Positions 34,321 to 46,937 are shown, numbered from the stretch's first letter. The stretch is 64,000 nt of DNA from Combretum micranthum (GCA_024138025.1 JAMXBD010002246.1:62001-126000); one strand, 5' to 3'. Made by a program: numbers and translations. The notes: a model not told the origin generated them from the sequence alone.

Positions 34321-35013
34321 TGCTCAAATTAATATTACACTAAATTGAATTGTGTAATGTTGTTTGGTTTTTTGATTTATTAGATGTTAAGTATGTATAT
34401 GGTATGATATTTGTATCAATGTTATTCACTTAACTTTGATTACCAAATTTAATAATTTTTTTTAGACATATAGTAAGTGAAATAGCCATAAATTTTCCAA
34501 ATCATATTTTATAAATATGTTAATGAATTTATGCATGATTATGAAGCATGATGAATATAATTTATGCTAGTATATGTGTTTGTATTAGTGAATTTGAATA
34601 TTAGTATAACTGTCATTGATATTTATATGGTACTTGATTGATGTAACTGTTATGAAGTATGTAAAAAATTTGTTTAAGACAAGTTGATTATTCTTAATGT
34701 GTATTTTTAAACATAGCAGAAAATTTTGATTGAACCAAGCCCCAAAAACATTGATTTTAAGCCAAAAATCAAGCCCAAACACATGCCAATTTAAGCCCAT
34801 ACTTAAACAGCACTTAAAGTCAAGTTTTGGATAAGTATAAATCTTATTTTTTATCAAAAAGATACTTTCTAAGACAGACCAAAATTTTATACGAATTTCC
34901 TCTTTATTTCTTTCAAACTTTGCTCCTTTGTCTCTCCATGTGTTGCACCCCATCACCTTAGCTAGAACAAGACTTGGAGTCTAGTGTCTTCTAAGAAACT
35001 AAAGCTTCTTAAG

Positions 35014-36623
35014 GTAAGTTTATACTTGTTTAAAAACTTATTTTCTTGTTTAAATTTCTCCAGACATGTGAATTTCATGTTGCTATGAATATACATGTTA
35101 AAATGAGTATTGCTGATATACAAGTATTTGTGGTGTATTGAGTGCATATTTTGATGATATAGGAGTTGTCGGTATATGCTAAATAGGTAACAAGTAGTGT
35201 TGGAGTGCATGAAGTTAGAAATGAGTAAGGTTAGGATAATTTAGAGACGAGTAGATTGGCTTAAGGAGGGTTAGATGATGACTTATGTTTGAAATGGTAA
35301 ATATGAGCATTTAATGAAGTTAAAGTGTAGATTTTGTGTGTTAAAGAAGTTGGAATGCATATAGATGAAGGTTTGATATTTGGAATGTGTTGAGAGGAAG
35401 TTTGGAAATAAAAACTTAAGTAAAAGTTGTGTTTTAAGCAAGGGAAGTCTGCAATTTTTTGGAAAAAATATGTGTTGCAGTGTACGCCGTCGGCATAGGG
35501 GTCAACACTGCCGGTGTTGGGGGTATCCATGGGCGTGGACCATCCTTGTGGAACTCTCGAAAATTTTGGAAATTTGGAGTTGCAGTCTACACCGGCTCAA
35601 AGCCGTCAACATAGACCACAACGTGGCCAGCGTTTGTTAAATGCTACCAGCGATGGCAAGCATGGAGTTTTTAGCGCAAACTACACTGGACCAACGCCGC
35701 CGGTGTTGAAGGCCGGCATATCCTCTACAGTTTCCATTTTCAAAAACTCTCTCAAGAACTTTCCAAAGTGTGATATATAATCTTTTGAGTATTCGTTGAG
35801 CATGTATGATGTTATATGATATATAAATATCGTGTTATGACCTTGCATTGAATTTCTTTGAGTGTTTTGCATAAATTTAATTATGTTTATGTATGAATTT
35901 AAAATTAGAATGTTGATTTGAGATGATTCTTCTTGGAATAGTGTTAGATTCTCGCTTGGCTACCCCTATAAATTCCCGATTTGCTTCAGATACGCAGTAA
36001 CATGCTTGATTCCTTGCATAGGATAGATATACTATAAATTTACCCTAGTTTAAAAAAAAACTTAGGGATTGTTTGTATGATTGTCTTTTATGTCGTTGAA
36101 TCCGGTTTGGGGAGTGGCACCCTGCTCAGATTGGGGGCATGGTAGTCTAGGCGCTTAGACCACCTAGTCATGATGCAATGACTTTCGTAAGTGGTTCAGC
36201 GGGTAGTTGATAGAGTATTTGGTATCAGTATAACATTTTCTTATTCTTAAGGAGATATAATATGATTTAATTCAATTGTTTATGGGAACATTTGAATTAG
36301 GTGATATTATGAATTAAGTTAAGTTGTGAAACGGCTAAAAACCCTAAAGGAAGCTACTTAATTGTTATTGGATAGATTTATTTAGGAGATATAAGTATCC
36401 GAGCTACTTATATCAACCCCCTGAGTGTCGAGATCGTTATTCAGGTTCCCCAGATACCCCTGTTGTTTGGAGTTTGAATACTTCTGTGTTGTTTGATTAA
36501 CTAAAGATTATCTAATAACTTAATGATTGTGGCATTTGCATGTAGTCTAAGTTTGTGTGCCATTGAGCTTGTGTTTTACTTACTTGCGTACTAGGCATTT
36601 GGCTCATATTTTATTAATTTCAG
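35014..36623 (+). other. LTR leader intron, family A (solo LTR 34,478-37,087)
   Basis: AAG|GTAAGT donor and TTTATTAATTTCAG acceptor, 1,610 bp. It contains a GC-rich patch (35,480-35,720) with repeated 'gccggtgtt' and 'accggctcaaagccg' palindromes, and the GATGCA hairpin. Confidence 0.5.
36166..36183 (+). other. GATGCA-loop hairpin (solo LTR 34,478-37,087)
   Basis: AGTCAT/ATGACT stem with loop GATGCA. Outer bases ACCAC (36,159-36,164 region) and GTGGT about 10 nt downstream can pair to close it. Confidence 0.65.
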
Positions 36624-36706
36624 GTGATGATGACTCAGATGAGTTCTATGCGAGAATGAGATATGGTACGGACTTTGAGGACTTCCTAGATGACTTGGAG
36701 GATTAG
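36624..36706 (+). other. LTR acidic microexon, family A (solo LTR 34,478-37,087)
   Basis: After CAG at 36,621-36,623, phase G|GT: GDDDSDEFYARMRYGTDF, then an EDFLDDLED tail and TAG (36,704-36,706). Same length class and stop position as its sisters; nine or more acidic residues with interspersed F, Y and L. In the spliced leader a TAA would sit directly before the frame. Confidence 0.6.
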
Positions 36707-37092
36707 AAGTTGGCCATGGACCTTGATGGACCTTCTTTTTGTAATAGATTAGCTTAATATAGCTTGATTATATGTAGTAAATACTATAGTTTGTCTATCT
36801 TTTATGTTTTTTATATAAGACTTGTTATTAGCCTATGTTTGTAATGTATATACTTAACTATGTATGTTTTAAGTTTATATCTTTTATAAATGAGATGATA
36901 AGAATTGTATGTTTTCTTAAAAGGTTATTAAAGTCAATAGTTTTCAAATTTGTTATTTAGAAGATTTAGATAATAAATTATTCAAACACTTCTTGGAAGA
37001 TAATCTTACATATAATACCATAGATTATATGTGGTTGGGTATCCGTAATCACTTATTTTAACTATCAGGGTGAAGTCAGTCATTACAGTGAG

Positions 37093-39047
37093 AGAATGTA
37101 CAAAAAAAACATGAGAGAATAAGATTGAGAGAATAATAAAATGTCTTCTTTCAATACCAAGGCTCGTTTTTTAAAGAGAACAACGTTCAATTTGGAGTGG
37201 TGATGTCGTACACAAAAAGGAAGAGATGGACCGAGAGCCCCTCTAGTCTTTTTTACTTTAATCAATTAGCCCTTATGGAATAAATATTCAACGGCTTGGT
37301 AACTCTCATATTCAATGTTTGTTTAATTACTAGTGGAAATTTAGGGGTGAAGTTTCCCTGGGTGCAGCTTTAAGTTTAACGTATGACATGACGTGACATG
37401 TGTCCCCTAATTAACCATTACAAATAGCAATGACAGATTTGGCTATGAGTTTTTTTTTTTTTTTTAATAAAAGAAAAAAGTGATTTAATTGTAAAAGCAC
37501 TCAACTATAAGTCATTTTTCTTATATTTTTCTCAAATATGCCTCGAATGAAGTTTTTTAGGTGTCTTGTCGTATACTTTCAGTATATAATACCATATGTC
37601 AATAAAATGGGAAAAAAAAATACATATTGATGTATCAACAAGGTGTAAAGATTAAAAAGAAAAAATGAAAAAGAAAAGAAAACAAACATTAGGAAAATAA
37701 AATGCGTTTGAACCTAATAAAATCTCGATAAGATTTGGAAAGAAAGTGGTCGATAGCCGAGAATCCTTGGACTAGCTAAACCATGCTTGTTTTCGTTTTC
37801 TTCTTAAATTAGATATAAAAGCACCTCATATTGTCTCACGAGTGGAATTGAACATAACCACACGCTTAAATCTATTCTTATTTCTCATGGATGATGCCAA
37901 ATTCATGTTGCCACAATTAGGTAATAAATTAGAGGTGGGCAAATGGGTGAGGGCTTATGAGCAAACCCATTTAACCTACTTCAAAAACAGGTTAAAGCTA
38001 ATATTTTTCAGTCTATTTAAAAGTGAACCAATTTTATTCAGTACGATTAACCCATGTCCAAAGTGAGCTAGCCCAAATGGGTTGGCTCACTAACCCACTT
38101 ATATATATAAACAAAAAGTGAAAAAAAAACAATTAATCTAGTGTCGTTCTTGTGTCTTTTATATTTGAACTTAAACTTATGTATTAATTATAACAGAGAA
38201 TAATAAATTGATATATCTAAATCATAATATTTTTTAAGTATATCTTTATTACATCAAATACAATAAGATATCTAATAAAATTATTTTAAAATATTTTTTA
38301 AAAATGTATAAATAATTATAATAATAATGAAATTAATTATTTATATATGTGAAAACCCATAAAATTTAATTTTTTATTATATACATTTTATTCAATTAAT
38401 ATAAATGAGTTAAATGCATCAATTGAACCCATTTAATCCATAAAAATATACAAGTTGGTTAAATGAATCAAGAAGAGAGTCAATTCGTATAATCTACAGG
38501 TCAAAGTGGTTTGAGTTAGGGTCAATATCCTATTTTTAAAATGGATCAAATTTTTTAGCTCTTTTAACTTGTGGCTAAAATGAATCGAAATAGATTAGCT
38601 TGCTCAACCCGATTGCTCACTTGGAGGAAAAATCATAGTAATGCTTCGGATGAGCACCGGTTTCGACGGCTACTAAAAGACAACATCTAAAGGAAAAGAA
38701 ACATAGGACTTCTTAAATCTTTTGACTTTTCGGTAGCTTTCCAGCCGGCAGCTTTGAAATTTCTGATTTTTGCAGCGGCTTAAACCTAGCTTCCATGACT
38801 AAGCGAAAGGGAACGCTAACTCCCTATGATTGTGGTAATATGGATGTGGTTGCGTTAGTTACTTTGCAATAGCTTAAAGAGTTCACGAATTCATAAGTTT
38901 TATTTATTTGCTTTGAAACGGATATAAAAACCATTTAGGGTTAGACTGTTTGAGTTTAGGAATATGGAAAAATGTGATGAAAACTGGTCCGTGATATTTA
39001 TGTAATTTCAGCAGTTTTGAATTTTTAGACAAATTTAATCATTAAAG
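37093..39047. other. Mostly unassigned DNA
   Basis: Contains a candidate non-autonomous DNA element (37,930-38,640). 38,640-39,047 is slightly richer in GC but shows no gene or repeat that I recognise. Confidence 0.45.
37930..38640. mobile_element. Candidate hAT-like non-autonomous element
   Basis: Left end 'agaggtgggcaaatgggtga' and right end '...aacccgattgctcacttgga' are weak inverted repeats, and the ends are rich in 'aacccatttaa' type phrases as in plant hAT elements. No target duplication was found, so limits are uncertain. Confidence 0.35.
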
Positions 39048-41246
39048 TGTTGAGCCTGGATTTTTTCATTTTTTAGTTTAATTTTTTTTAATCCGATTCA
39101 TATTGAATTCTATCGACTAAGAATTAAAGAAAACTTCTAAAATTTAAAAATAAATTTGGAGTTGCCACCCAACTAAAGTTTCGAAAAAAATAAATTAGGA
39201 CTAATGGGAAAGTTAGTCTTAATTTTGCTACTGATTTGCAATAAAATTATTTTTCAAAATGAACGAGCGATACGAAGTTCGAGGGCTATCCTATTAAAAC
39301 CATTTGGTTATCACCTTAATTCTTAATTTTAAATTTTTTTTTTATGCTTGAAATAAATTTGCTAATGTTAAAATATTACAAACTATAGTATTTACAAAAT
39401 ATTATTATTATTAAAAAATTAGTATTTACATTAATATTTGCAAATAAATAAAATGACAATGATATTTAAGAAAAAATAAGAAAATATATTTTTTCAGTTT
39501 TTATGTCACCTCGAAAGTGCCTACGTACCAACTAATCGGGATCAGATAACACATAGTTCTTTTTTAGAAAAATTTAGTGTGTTGGTTTCTTTTAGATTTA
39601 TAAATTCTTTTCATTTTAAGTTCTTCAAATTTTGAAATTGAAAAAAAAAAAGAAATCAAAATTTAAGCATAAGCCTATAAGCCATCAAATTTATTTATAT
39701 TTATTATCACTTAAAAAAATTTTCCAAGTGAAAAAACACTTTATTTTATACAAATGTATATATAGGATGGCTCATGCATGCCTCATATTTCTACTTTTAT
39801 TATATATTTTTTTTGTTTTAACCTTTACTAACTATAATAATAATAATAAACAACTTACTTGGGCAGGTCCAACTAGAATGGTCGGTTCAGGTCGGACTAG
39901 GCATCGGGTCGAATCCTGAGGGCAATTGGCAGGTGGTCAACAGCATTTGAAATTGCCGTTCTAGGGGTTTTAAGCGGCCAAAGACTTGTTGGAATGACCA
40001 AACGAGAGGTAGCGAATGCTCCTGTGGCAATTACTTGGCTCAAAAAACACCCTAGTTAGTGGCTCCAAGCTTCAACGAGTGGCAGTCAATGGTAGTTTTG
40101 AGTCGAAGTGGTCGCCAGTCTTCTAAGGTCAAATTGAAACTCTCAATAGGTAGATTGAACTCACTTGAAACTTCCTATAACACCCAAATTGCTCGAGAAT
40201 TTCTTAAACATGTCAAATTCAAAAATTTTGAAAATGACGAAATAAAAACCTAGATCTTAGATCCGATTAGAGTGTGTTTTCTATGTTTTCTTGTTGATTT
40301 CTCTTGCTTGAATGAAGAAATTGACCTCTATTTATACTAGTTAGAGATCGAATTGGTAGGAAATTGGTCAATTTCAAGGATGAAGCACGAGCGATGTTGT
40401 GTTTTTCGAGCTTAATTAAACACATTTTGCATCTTTCAAGTGTAATTAACTTTGAAAATGTACAGAATGTGTTGAAATGAGTTTGACCCTGTGATCTTGG
40501 AAGCTTAAATTGTTGAAATGATTTGAATTTGGACTTTGCTTTGAGCACAAAATGTAAACCCGGTTTTCTTAATAACCCAGTAAACTCCGTAAATCGGAAA
40601 TCAAAACCCTAAATAGGATTAGTACAAGCAACCTAGGAACCCTAATTCCAGCTTTTCTTCGATTTTTATATAAAAGAACCTCTATAAGCTAAATTAATGT
40701 GGATTATCGTTTTATAGCATATTTCAAACCATAAAAAGTTTTGATTTTGAAAATTTTTCTATTTCGGGTTTTCCCGAGCTCCATTACGGAAAAACGAGCC
40801 CCGGAACTAGAAACTCAGAAAAATATTCCGGAATACTCGTTAGAACCAGAATTTTATAAGGATTTTAAAAATATATTTTTTTTTAATTTTTCAGGCTATA
40901 AAAATTACAGTTATATCCTTTTTTCCGTATTTTCGTTACTATTGGTAAAGTAGATGTCTTATCTACTATTTATTACTATTCATAAGTACAACCTACTACA
41001 CACATACCCATATCCTATTCTTACAACCTTTCAATCACTCAATTCATTTTCTTTTCCACGAAATTTTGTCTCTTAACAAATTATTACAATTAATACAATT
41101 TATTACACAAATTCAAATTTCAAATGAAATCAAATATATCTCCCTCTCACTCCCTTCATTGGCCGACGCATATCCCCATGTTTTTCCCCCCAATTTGTTT
41201 CATTTTAACTCCTTTTATTATACAAACAAACCCTAAATCCACCTAA

Positions 41247-41254
41247 TATAAATA
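41247..41254 (+). promoter_or_regulatory. TATA box of the family B solo LTR
   Basis: TATAAATA followed about 30 bp later by a pyrimidine-rich, ATG-free leader (41,270-41,422), the usual look of a plant LTR start region. Confidence 0.6.
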
Positions 41255-41422
41255 CTCCTTTACTTTTCTCTCTCTTCACCTTTCATTCCATTTGTTCCAA
41301 AAACTCTCAAACCCTCTCTTTTTCCCTTTCCTTTCTCTTCTTCTTTGCTTTGTTCTTCTTAAGAACAAGCTACCACCATTTTCTTTCCTTGCTCATACAC
41401 ACTTTTCTTGCAAATATTTGAG

Positions 41423-42929
41423 GTAATCATTCTCTTTTAACTTCCATAGGATGTTCTAGGATGATATTATGGGTGTTTCATGCATCAAAGGATATTCCAC
41501 AAGCTTAAAAAGCTATGGATGATGATGCTAAAAATTGAAACACTCCTCTTGTTGATGATCTCTTTTTGTTATTAGTATATTTGTTATCTTGAAAGCTTGT
41601 TTATACTCTTATTTTTGTGATAACTTATAGATCTAGAGTTTTACAAAGCTTTAGTTATGTTTATGTGTAGATCTAGAAGTTTAAGGCCTACTACCAAGTT
41701 TTTCTTATGTGTTCATGGTTGTATTTTGAGTAGATCTTAGATTTGAGTTTGAATGAAAAAGTAAATTCGTAACTTGTCAAGGCACCATTTTAAAAACCCC
41801 CTTTCAAGTCTTAAAATGGAAGTTTTTGTTGAGAAAATGAAGGTTTGATGGATGTATATCATCAAGACTTCATCTTACAAGAATCAAAGTTGATTTTCAA
41901 AGTTTATTTTCAAAAACAAAAATTGTATTTTCGGATCAAGACAAAGATCTAAAATAAAAACATGTTTTCCAACTCAAAAATGAGGATTTTATTCAAGAAA
42001 TGAAGGGCTCTTAAGATATAATGTGTAATGGGTTGTTTTTCATGAGTTTTGATGAATTTTCTCAAGAGATATGTTCAAAATAAATTTATGAAAATTCGGA
42101 TCTAGACCAAGACCCATTTTTGGAACCCATCATTCAACTTTAAAATGAAGATTTAGACAAGAATATAAAGGGCTCTTGGTATAGATATCTTCAGGAATGA
42201 ATTTTCATAAGTTTAAATGAGTTTTCCTAAAAAGTATTTCTAAAATCAAGTGCTTTGTAAAAGACAAAATTTAGGTCTTGTTTTCATTATAAGCTTCAAA
42301 GAGGAAATTCGTATCTAAGGGAAGACCAATTTTGAAAACCTTCTTTTAGGTCTCAAAACAAGTATTTTAAATGGAAAATGGAATGCCTTGATGATAAATA
42401 ATATAGGAAAATTATTTTCATTGAACTAAGTAAGTTTTAGTAAAGGAATTACTCAAAACAAGACAATGAGTTTCAACTTATAAATTTCGGTTTTATGAAA
42501 ATGGATTTTTAGAAGCTTCATTTGAACTTTATGTTTGGGATTAAATAAGTGTGTAATCTCTTGATTTTGTTTTAAAGGTCTCCTTGCAAGTTAGGACTAA
42601 AATAAGTTAATCTAAGTAGTTAAATAGAGTAGATATGGCAATTTTTCACAAAGGCTCAAATCTTGGATTTTCGCAACCCTACTGTACAGTAAGTTTCCGA
42701 CCCTTACATGACCTTAAAAGTTTGAATTAACTTTGGAAATAGATAGCTCTTTTGAAGTAGATAGAAATCGGTATATTATAAGCTTAATTCCGAGTTAAAA
42801 TGAGTTAGATATGACCTTTTTAAGTTAAGAATTCAACCTAGGCGAAAATTGACGAACTTAGTAAATAAAATTGTTAAGTTTAATGGAACTTCATAAGAGA
42901 TACTCATTGAGGGTATTCTTTCTACTTAG
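41423..42929 (+). other. LTR leader intron, family B (solo LTR 40,553-44,128)
   Basis: GAG|GTAATC donor and TTCTTTCTACTTAG acceptor, 1,507 bp. AT-rich, with repeated 'caagttttgaaaacccc' style phrases and no ORF of note. Confidence 0.5.
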
Positions 42930-42976
42930 GTGAATTGGAGGACGGGTTACCACTCCCCGAGGACTATTACGACTAG
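42930..42976 (+). other. LTR acidic microexon, family B (solo LTR 40,553-44,128)
   Basis: Phase G|GT: GELEDGLPLPEDYYD then TAG. It aligns with GIEDQDLLFLEDYFDS (54,334-54,383) and GNEEYETLLSEDYHN (58,454-58,500): shared acidic start, a Leu pair and the EDY-aromatic end. Confidence 0.55.
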
Positions 42977-43339
42977 TGGATTTCACTACATGGACAAGTG
43001 AGTTCATTTCTCAATTAATTATGCTCTTGGGTGTGCTTGTAGTAGTAGTGGCATTAGACTTAGGAAAAAATAAAATTGTGATTGAATGGTGATCTAAACT
43101 TGTATGAATGAACGATAAGTATATCGAGGCAAGCTTTGTTGCAATAACCTTGTATGAGCTAGTATAGATTTGGAGTGTCTGAAATATATGATCACTTTTA
43201 AATTATCTAATTAATATGCCATGATTATATGAATAAATTGTACATGCATATCATGTAGTGAGTCACATATCATTGTCGAGTATGCCTTTGGTGGGACAAA
43301 GGTGTATTTGGGAGGCAGCGGGTCTTTAATAAGGGGACT

Positions 43340-43520
43340 AGGGTTGCATGACTTATGGACCACCCCATAATGAAAACTATGGTTGCATGACTTATGGACC
43401 AACATTAAAATTGTGGTTGCATGTCTTATGGACCACCCCACTTAAGATTGGGACTATGGTTGCATGTCTTATGGACCAACATTGGAACTGTAGTTGCATG
43501 ACTTATGAACTACCCCAAAC
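43340..43520 (+). repeat. Short tandem repeat in the family B solo LTR
   Basis: Five copies of 'ggttgcatgacttatggacc' at 33-44-bp spacing. Open frames across it are by-products. Confidence 0.8.
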
Positions 43521-44413
43521 CCCGAGTGGAGGGAGTAAATCCATTCACATATGATTACCGGAAAGGCATATGCTTGCTTGCTCATTTGCTTGTGCATTCA
43601 TATGGTTGCTTAATTATAACTTGCTTGTATAGATATTTTAGCTTGATCGAGTATGTTACTTACAGAATGAATCTCACTAAGCAATTAGCTTATACACCGA
43701 TAGTTTTTGTTGCAGTGTCCCTATTTTTTGTTGTTCCGAGAGGACGCTTTGTGCAGGTTTATCACATGGAATTAAAGAGCTTTTGAGGAAGTCGAGACCT
43801 AGTATAGGCGTGGACTTCTAGGAAAATCTCTTTAATGCAGATTCAGATATATGTAATTGGAGCTAAACGGTGTAGACTCCCATTATTTTGGCGGGGGTAT
43901 GCCCCCTTGGTTTTTGTAAAATTTAACTATTTATCTGTTGTGATTTCTATTCTTAATGCTATGAATGCTTTCTTAAGACTACTCGATTCAAAGTGTGATC
44001 CTAAAAGTTGTGAAAGTACACCTTACACCCGATATGTAAACTTATGGGATGACTAAGGTTGTCATTCTTAAGTTTAAATATCGAGTATGGTGGACTGTCG
44101 CGTTTAGGGTACTCTTTGGGGCGTGACACAAAAAACAAGTGTTTTCGCAATCCTTGGATCGAAATTCAAGTATTAAAACAAGATCTTTAAGAGAATTCTT
44201 GGGTTGAAATCATAGTATCATGTGTCCTCTTTAAATTCCCTTCATTAATTTGGTGAAGATCAAAGCAAAAATTGGCCAAAAATGAGCTTGAACTGGACTA
44301 GTTTGAACGTAGAAATGGACTGTCGCCCTAACACGAGCGTCCCACGCGCACTGACGTGGTGGCACACGTGCTACACGCAACTGTTTAAAAAAAAAATGTT
44401 TCCTCCTCTGTGT

Positions 44414-44467
44414 GGATTTAACCCGTGGTCTCCTCTATGTGTGTGTGCTTGCTCATCCAACAGGCCA
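44414..44467 (-). promoter_or_regulatory. tRNA-like A and B boxes (second Tat/Ogre-like LTR)
   Basis: Minus strand TGGCCTGTTGG (44,467-44,457), identical to the younger copy, and GGGTTAAATCC (44,424-44,414), a weakened B box, in a context that has otherwise diverged strongly. Confidence 0.35.
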
Positions 44468-44710
44468 TTGGCCTATGTCTCGGTTTTATTTTGCAATGAT
44501 ATAATATATAAGGTTCACAAAATAGGCCCAATTAATTTATAATTGGGTCTAAAACAACTTATAATTAAAATTAATATTATATTAAGCTAAAAAAATTTAT
44601 TATTGTGTGTATATATATATTTATTATTTTATTTTATTTTTTTAGTCTTAATACAATGTTAATTTTACCATAAATTAAAACACTAATTGATCAAAAATGA
44701 GGTGTCTATA

Positions 44711-44727
44711 GCTTCCTCTTTTTGTGG
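44711..44727 (-). other. Polypurine tract of the second Tat/Ogre-like copy
   Basis: Minus-strand CCACAAAAAGAGGAAGC directly before the LTR start TATAGACACC. Confidence 0.55.
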
Positions 44728-44914
44728 TTATGTTTGGTAAAACTTTACTAGAAAGATAAAAATGAGAGACCCCATTTTTGAAAGTTTCATGGTGAACCTA
44801 GAGGTGGACAAATAGCATTTGCAAAGGATCCATTGGGGATTATGATCAAACCATAAATGCTCCTTGATCATGTTCCAATAATTTAGGATGGGCCCCCTTT
44901 GAACTGACCTCTAC

Positions 44915-45130
44915 TCACGTATAAACATGCTCCTTGAGCTGGCATTTGGCTTAGATGCGGTATAGGTGTGCTCCTTGAGATGACTTTTGGCCTGGAGAGG
45001 CACTCCTTGAGCTAGCAATTGGCTTAGATGCGGTACAAGTGCGCTCCTTAAGTTGGCACTTGACCTAGAGAGGCACTTTTTGAGCTGGCCCATGTTTTGT
45101 CTCAAATGTGCTCATTGAGCTGGCATTTAG
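44915..45130. repeat. About 38-bp tandem array
   Basis: Units with 'gctccttgagctggcatttg' and 'gcttagatgcggtataggt', about five copies. A solo LTR is inserted inside one unit at its GCTT, and the array unit resumes at 47,921. Confidence 0.75.
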
Positions 45131-46114
45131 CTTTGAAATGATCTAGGTTCAAAGTCTATTTAAATTCCATGTGTTTATTTATTCATCTTAAGTATTGAAT
45201 TGAATGAACATGATGATTATGATGGTTGTGTTGCTAGTAGTCTAAAATGTATTATTTTGTATATATATATTGAAATTAATACCTTTGTTTTATATGTATT
45301 AATGTGTGTGTGTAGTAAAATTATTAATTATGTCTTTTATACATTAAGGTGTTAGTTAAGTTAGATTTATAAAATCAACTTTGGTTTTCACAAGATTAGT
45401 GATAGAATTTTATTTCCTTAGTTAAGTTAGCATTTATGCCCTAAATGAAGCCCAAATGAGACTCAAATTCACCCAAATTGCAAATTAAAGTTGCATATGC
45501 CTTAGAGGGTAAATTTGGAATATGTTTAATGCATAATTATGCTTAATTGAACTACTTTTTGGGGCAGCTTTCTTTTATTCCGAATTTTCTTTTCTTTCTT
45601 ACTTTTCTCTTCCTCTTCCATTGCCATTTCCAAGTCCAAACTAAGAGCTATAGCAAGCTTTGAAAATCAAAGTTCTTTACAAGGCAAGGCAATTACATGT
45701 GAGTTGATTCCATTATGATTGTTGTTTTGTTTTCCTTTCTTGTGGTGGTTGTATGAGTTCTTGAATGAAATGAGTTTAGTGTTATTTAAATTGGTTGTTC
45801 ATGCATTGAGATAAGCTAGGAATGTGTTTTATTAGTGTGTGAGTTTGTTTATGCATTGTTGTAGTGATATGAAGTGCTTGAAAGAAACAAAGATAGTTTG
45901 GGTAGTTAAAGTGGAGGATGGTGGAAGTAGGAATTGGAAGTGTTTAAATGTGTTGATTTCTTGTTTTGAGTTGCTAAGCTTGAGTAGTGTAGATTGGAGT
46001 GTGTATATGAAGTTGAAAATGTAGTTGAGGAAGGTTTTAAAGTGTAATAGGATAGAATTTTCGAAATGGAAAAACAGGGGATTTGTGTGTTCTGTTGTTT
46101 AGGCCTGTTTTTAA

Positions 46115-46510
46115 ACGTACGCCGGCATCTGGGGATCCTACGCCACCGGCCTACAGGCGGTGTTGGAAGCCCACAGAATCAGATTTCATAAGGCCGACCG
46201 AACGCCGCCGGCTTTCACTAGAAAAGTCAGCCGGCGTTCATTCATTCATATTGTACGCTGGCCGCTGGGAATCAAAGCCGCCGGCGTATGTGTTAAAGCT
46301 GCCCACATATCTGGGTAAGCGGACGGCTTGCACCTCTCTGGACGTTTTGAAAAATTTTAGGTTTTGCATTCTACACCGGCTCAAAGCCGCTGGCGTAGGA
46401 TGAAAGGCAGCCGGCGTACCCTTGAGCGCTGCTAGCGTTGGCAGTGTTGTTTTTCATAGTATTGAACACCGGCTCAAAGCTGCCGACGTTGAGTACCGGC
46501 GTATCCCTTG
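46115..46510 (+). repeat. GC-rich palindromic motif cluster
   Basis: About a dozen 'gccggcgta' variants, with 'accggctcaaagccg' (a GGCT-CAA-AGCC hairpin) appearing at least twice. Strong GC contrast with the AT-rich surroundings. The sister LTR has the same phrases at 35,480-35,720. Confidence 0.75.
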
Positions 46511-46937
46511 GGCTTTTGAATTTTAAAAACTTTTTCTAAAATTTTCCGAAGTTTGTTATTTAATCAAATAAGTATTTATTAAGCAATTTAGGATATAATA
46601 GGACCTTTAAATGCTTTATTATGACCTTGTATTAAACTATTCGAATTTCTTTGATTAATTGTGATATATAGATATAATATGTGTATAATTGTGAGAGTGA
46701 AATCTATATTTATTGATTTATTGATTATTGTGATATTCCTATTTTAGTTAAGGATTTTTTGGTTAGTTCTTCACCGAGAGATCCTAGTTATATACTAACG
46801 AGTTCAGGTACGCAATAACTTGTCTGATGATTGCTAGGAATAGGCATTCCTAATCTGATCTAAATTGATTTGACTTAATATTTGAATGAATTGGATGTCT
46901 ATTACGCTATTTAATCTGGTCCGAGGAGCAGCAAACC

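Larger units (their letters stand above)
30530..34472. other. Unassigned AT-rich DNA
   Basis: No element edges or intact genes recognised. Parts worth noting: weak repeated phrases at 30,540-30,760; a tRNA-like box pair at 30,923-30,976; a GC-rich palindromic patch (GGGGCCGGAGCCCC, 31,065-31,078); a possible exon remnant at 32,232-32,520; a TA run near 32,555; and degenerate repeats at 33,930-34,320. Otherwise I see nothing. Confidence 0.5.
34478..37087 (+). mobile_element. Solo LTR, Tekay-like (family A)
   Basis: Starts TGAAATAGCC and ends CATTACA, flanked by GTAAG (34,473-34,477) and GTGAG (37,088-37,092), a 4/5 target duplication. Blocks match the Tekay LTRs in reverse orientation and the LTRs at 45,134-47,920 and 59,346-62,068. 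No internal region is attached, so it is a solo LTR. TATA-like TATAAAT at 34,836, donor at 35,014, intron-like 35,014-36,623, hairpin at 36,166-36,183, microexon at 36,624-36,706. Confidence 0.75.
40553..44128 (+). mobile_element. Solo LTR (family B) inside the second Tat/Ogre-like LTR
   Basis: Starts TGTAAACCCGG, ends GGGGCGTGACA, with a perfect 5-bp duplication CAAAA (40,548-40,552 and 44,129-44,133). Related in reverse to 53,202-56,900 and to the LTR from 57,301. TATAAATA at 41,247-41,254; ATG-free leader; donor at 41,423; microexon at 42,930-42,976. Confidence 0.85.
39048..44710 (-). repeat. 3' LTR of the second Tat/Ogre-like copy, split
   Basis: About 2.1 kb of LTR once the inserted solo LTR (40,553-44,128) is set aside. 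TATA-like CTATTTATA reversed at 40,328-40,336; A/B-box pair kept at 44,467-44,414. Confidence 0.65.
39048..45133 (-). mobile_element. Second, diverged Tat/Ogre-like copy (truncated)
   Basis: 3' LTR 39,048-44,710 (with a solo LTR inside), purine tract and a stub of internal region to 45,133; its continuation after a further solo LTR ends near 47,960. Blocks at 39,048-39,560 match 765-1,345 (GAGCCTGG start, 'gcctacgta' block), and the end GGTGTCTATA matches GGTGTCTACA at 3,236. The stub carries 'ctccttgagctggca' repeats like those at 5,430-5,790. The left flank is TAAAG (39,043-39,047). No genes. Confidence 0.65.

Noticed and set aside
43211..43554. Frames of 68-76 residues on both strands
   Set aside because: They traverse the 'ggttgcatgacttatggacc' tandem repeat in an LTR.
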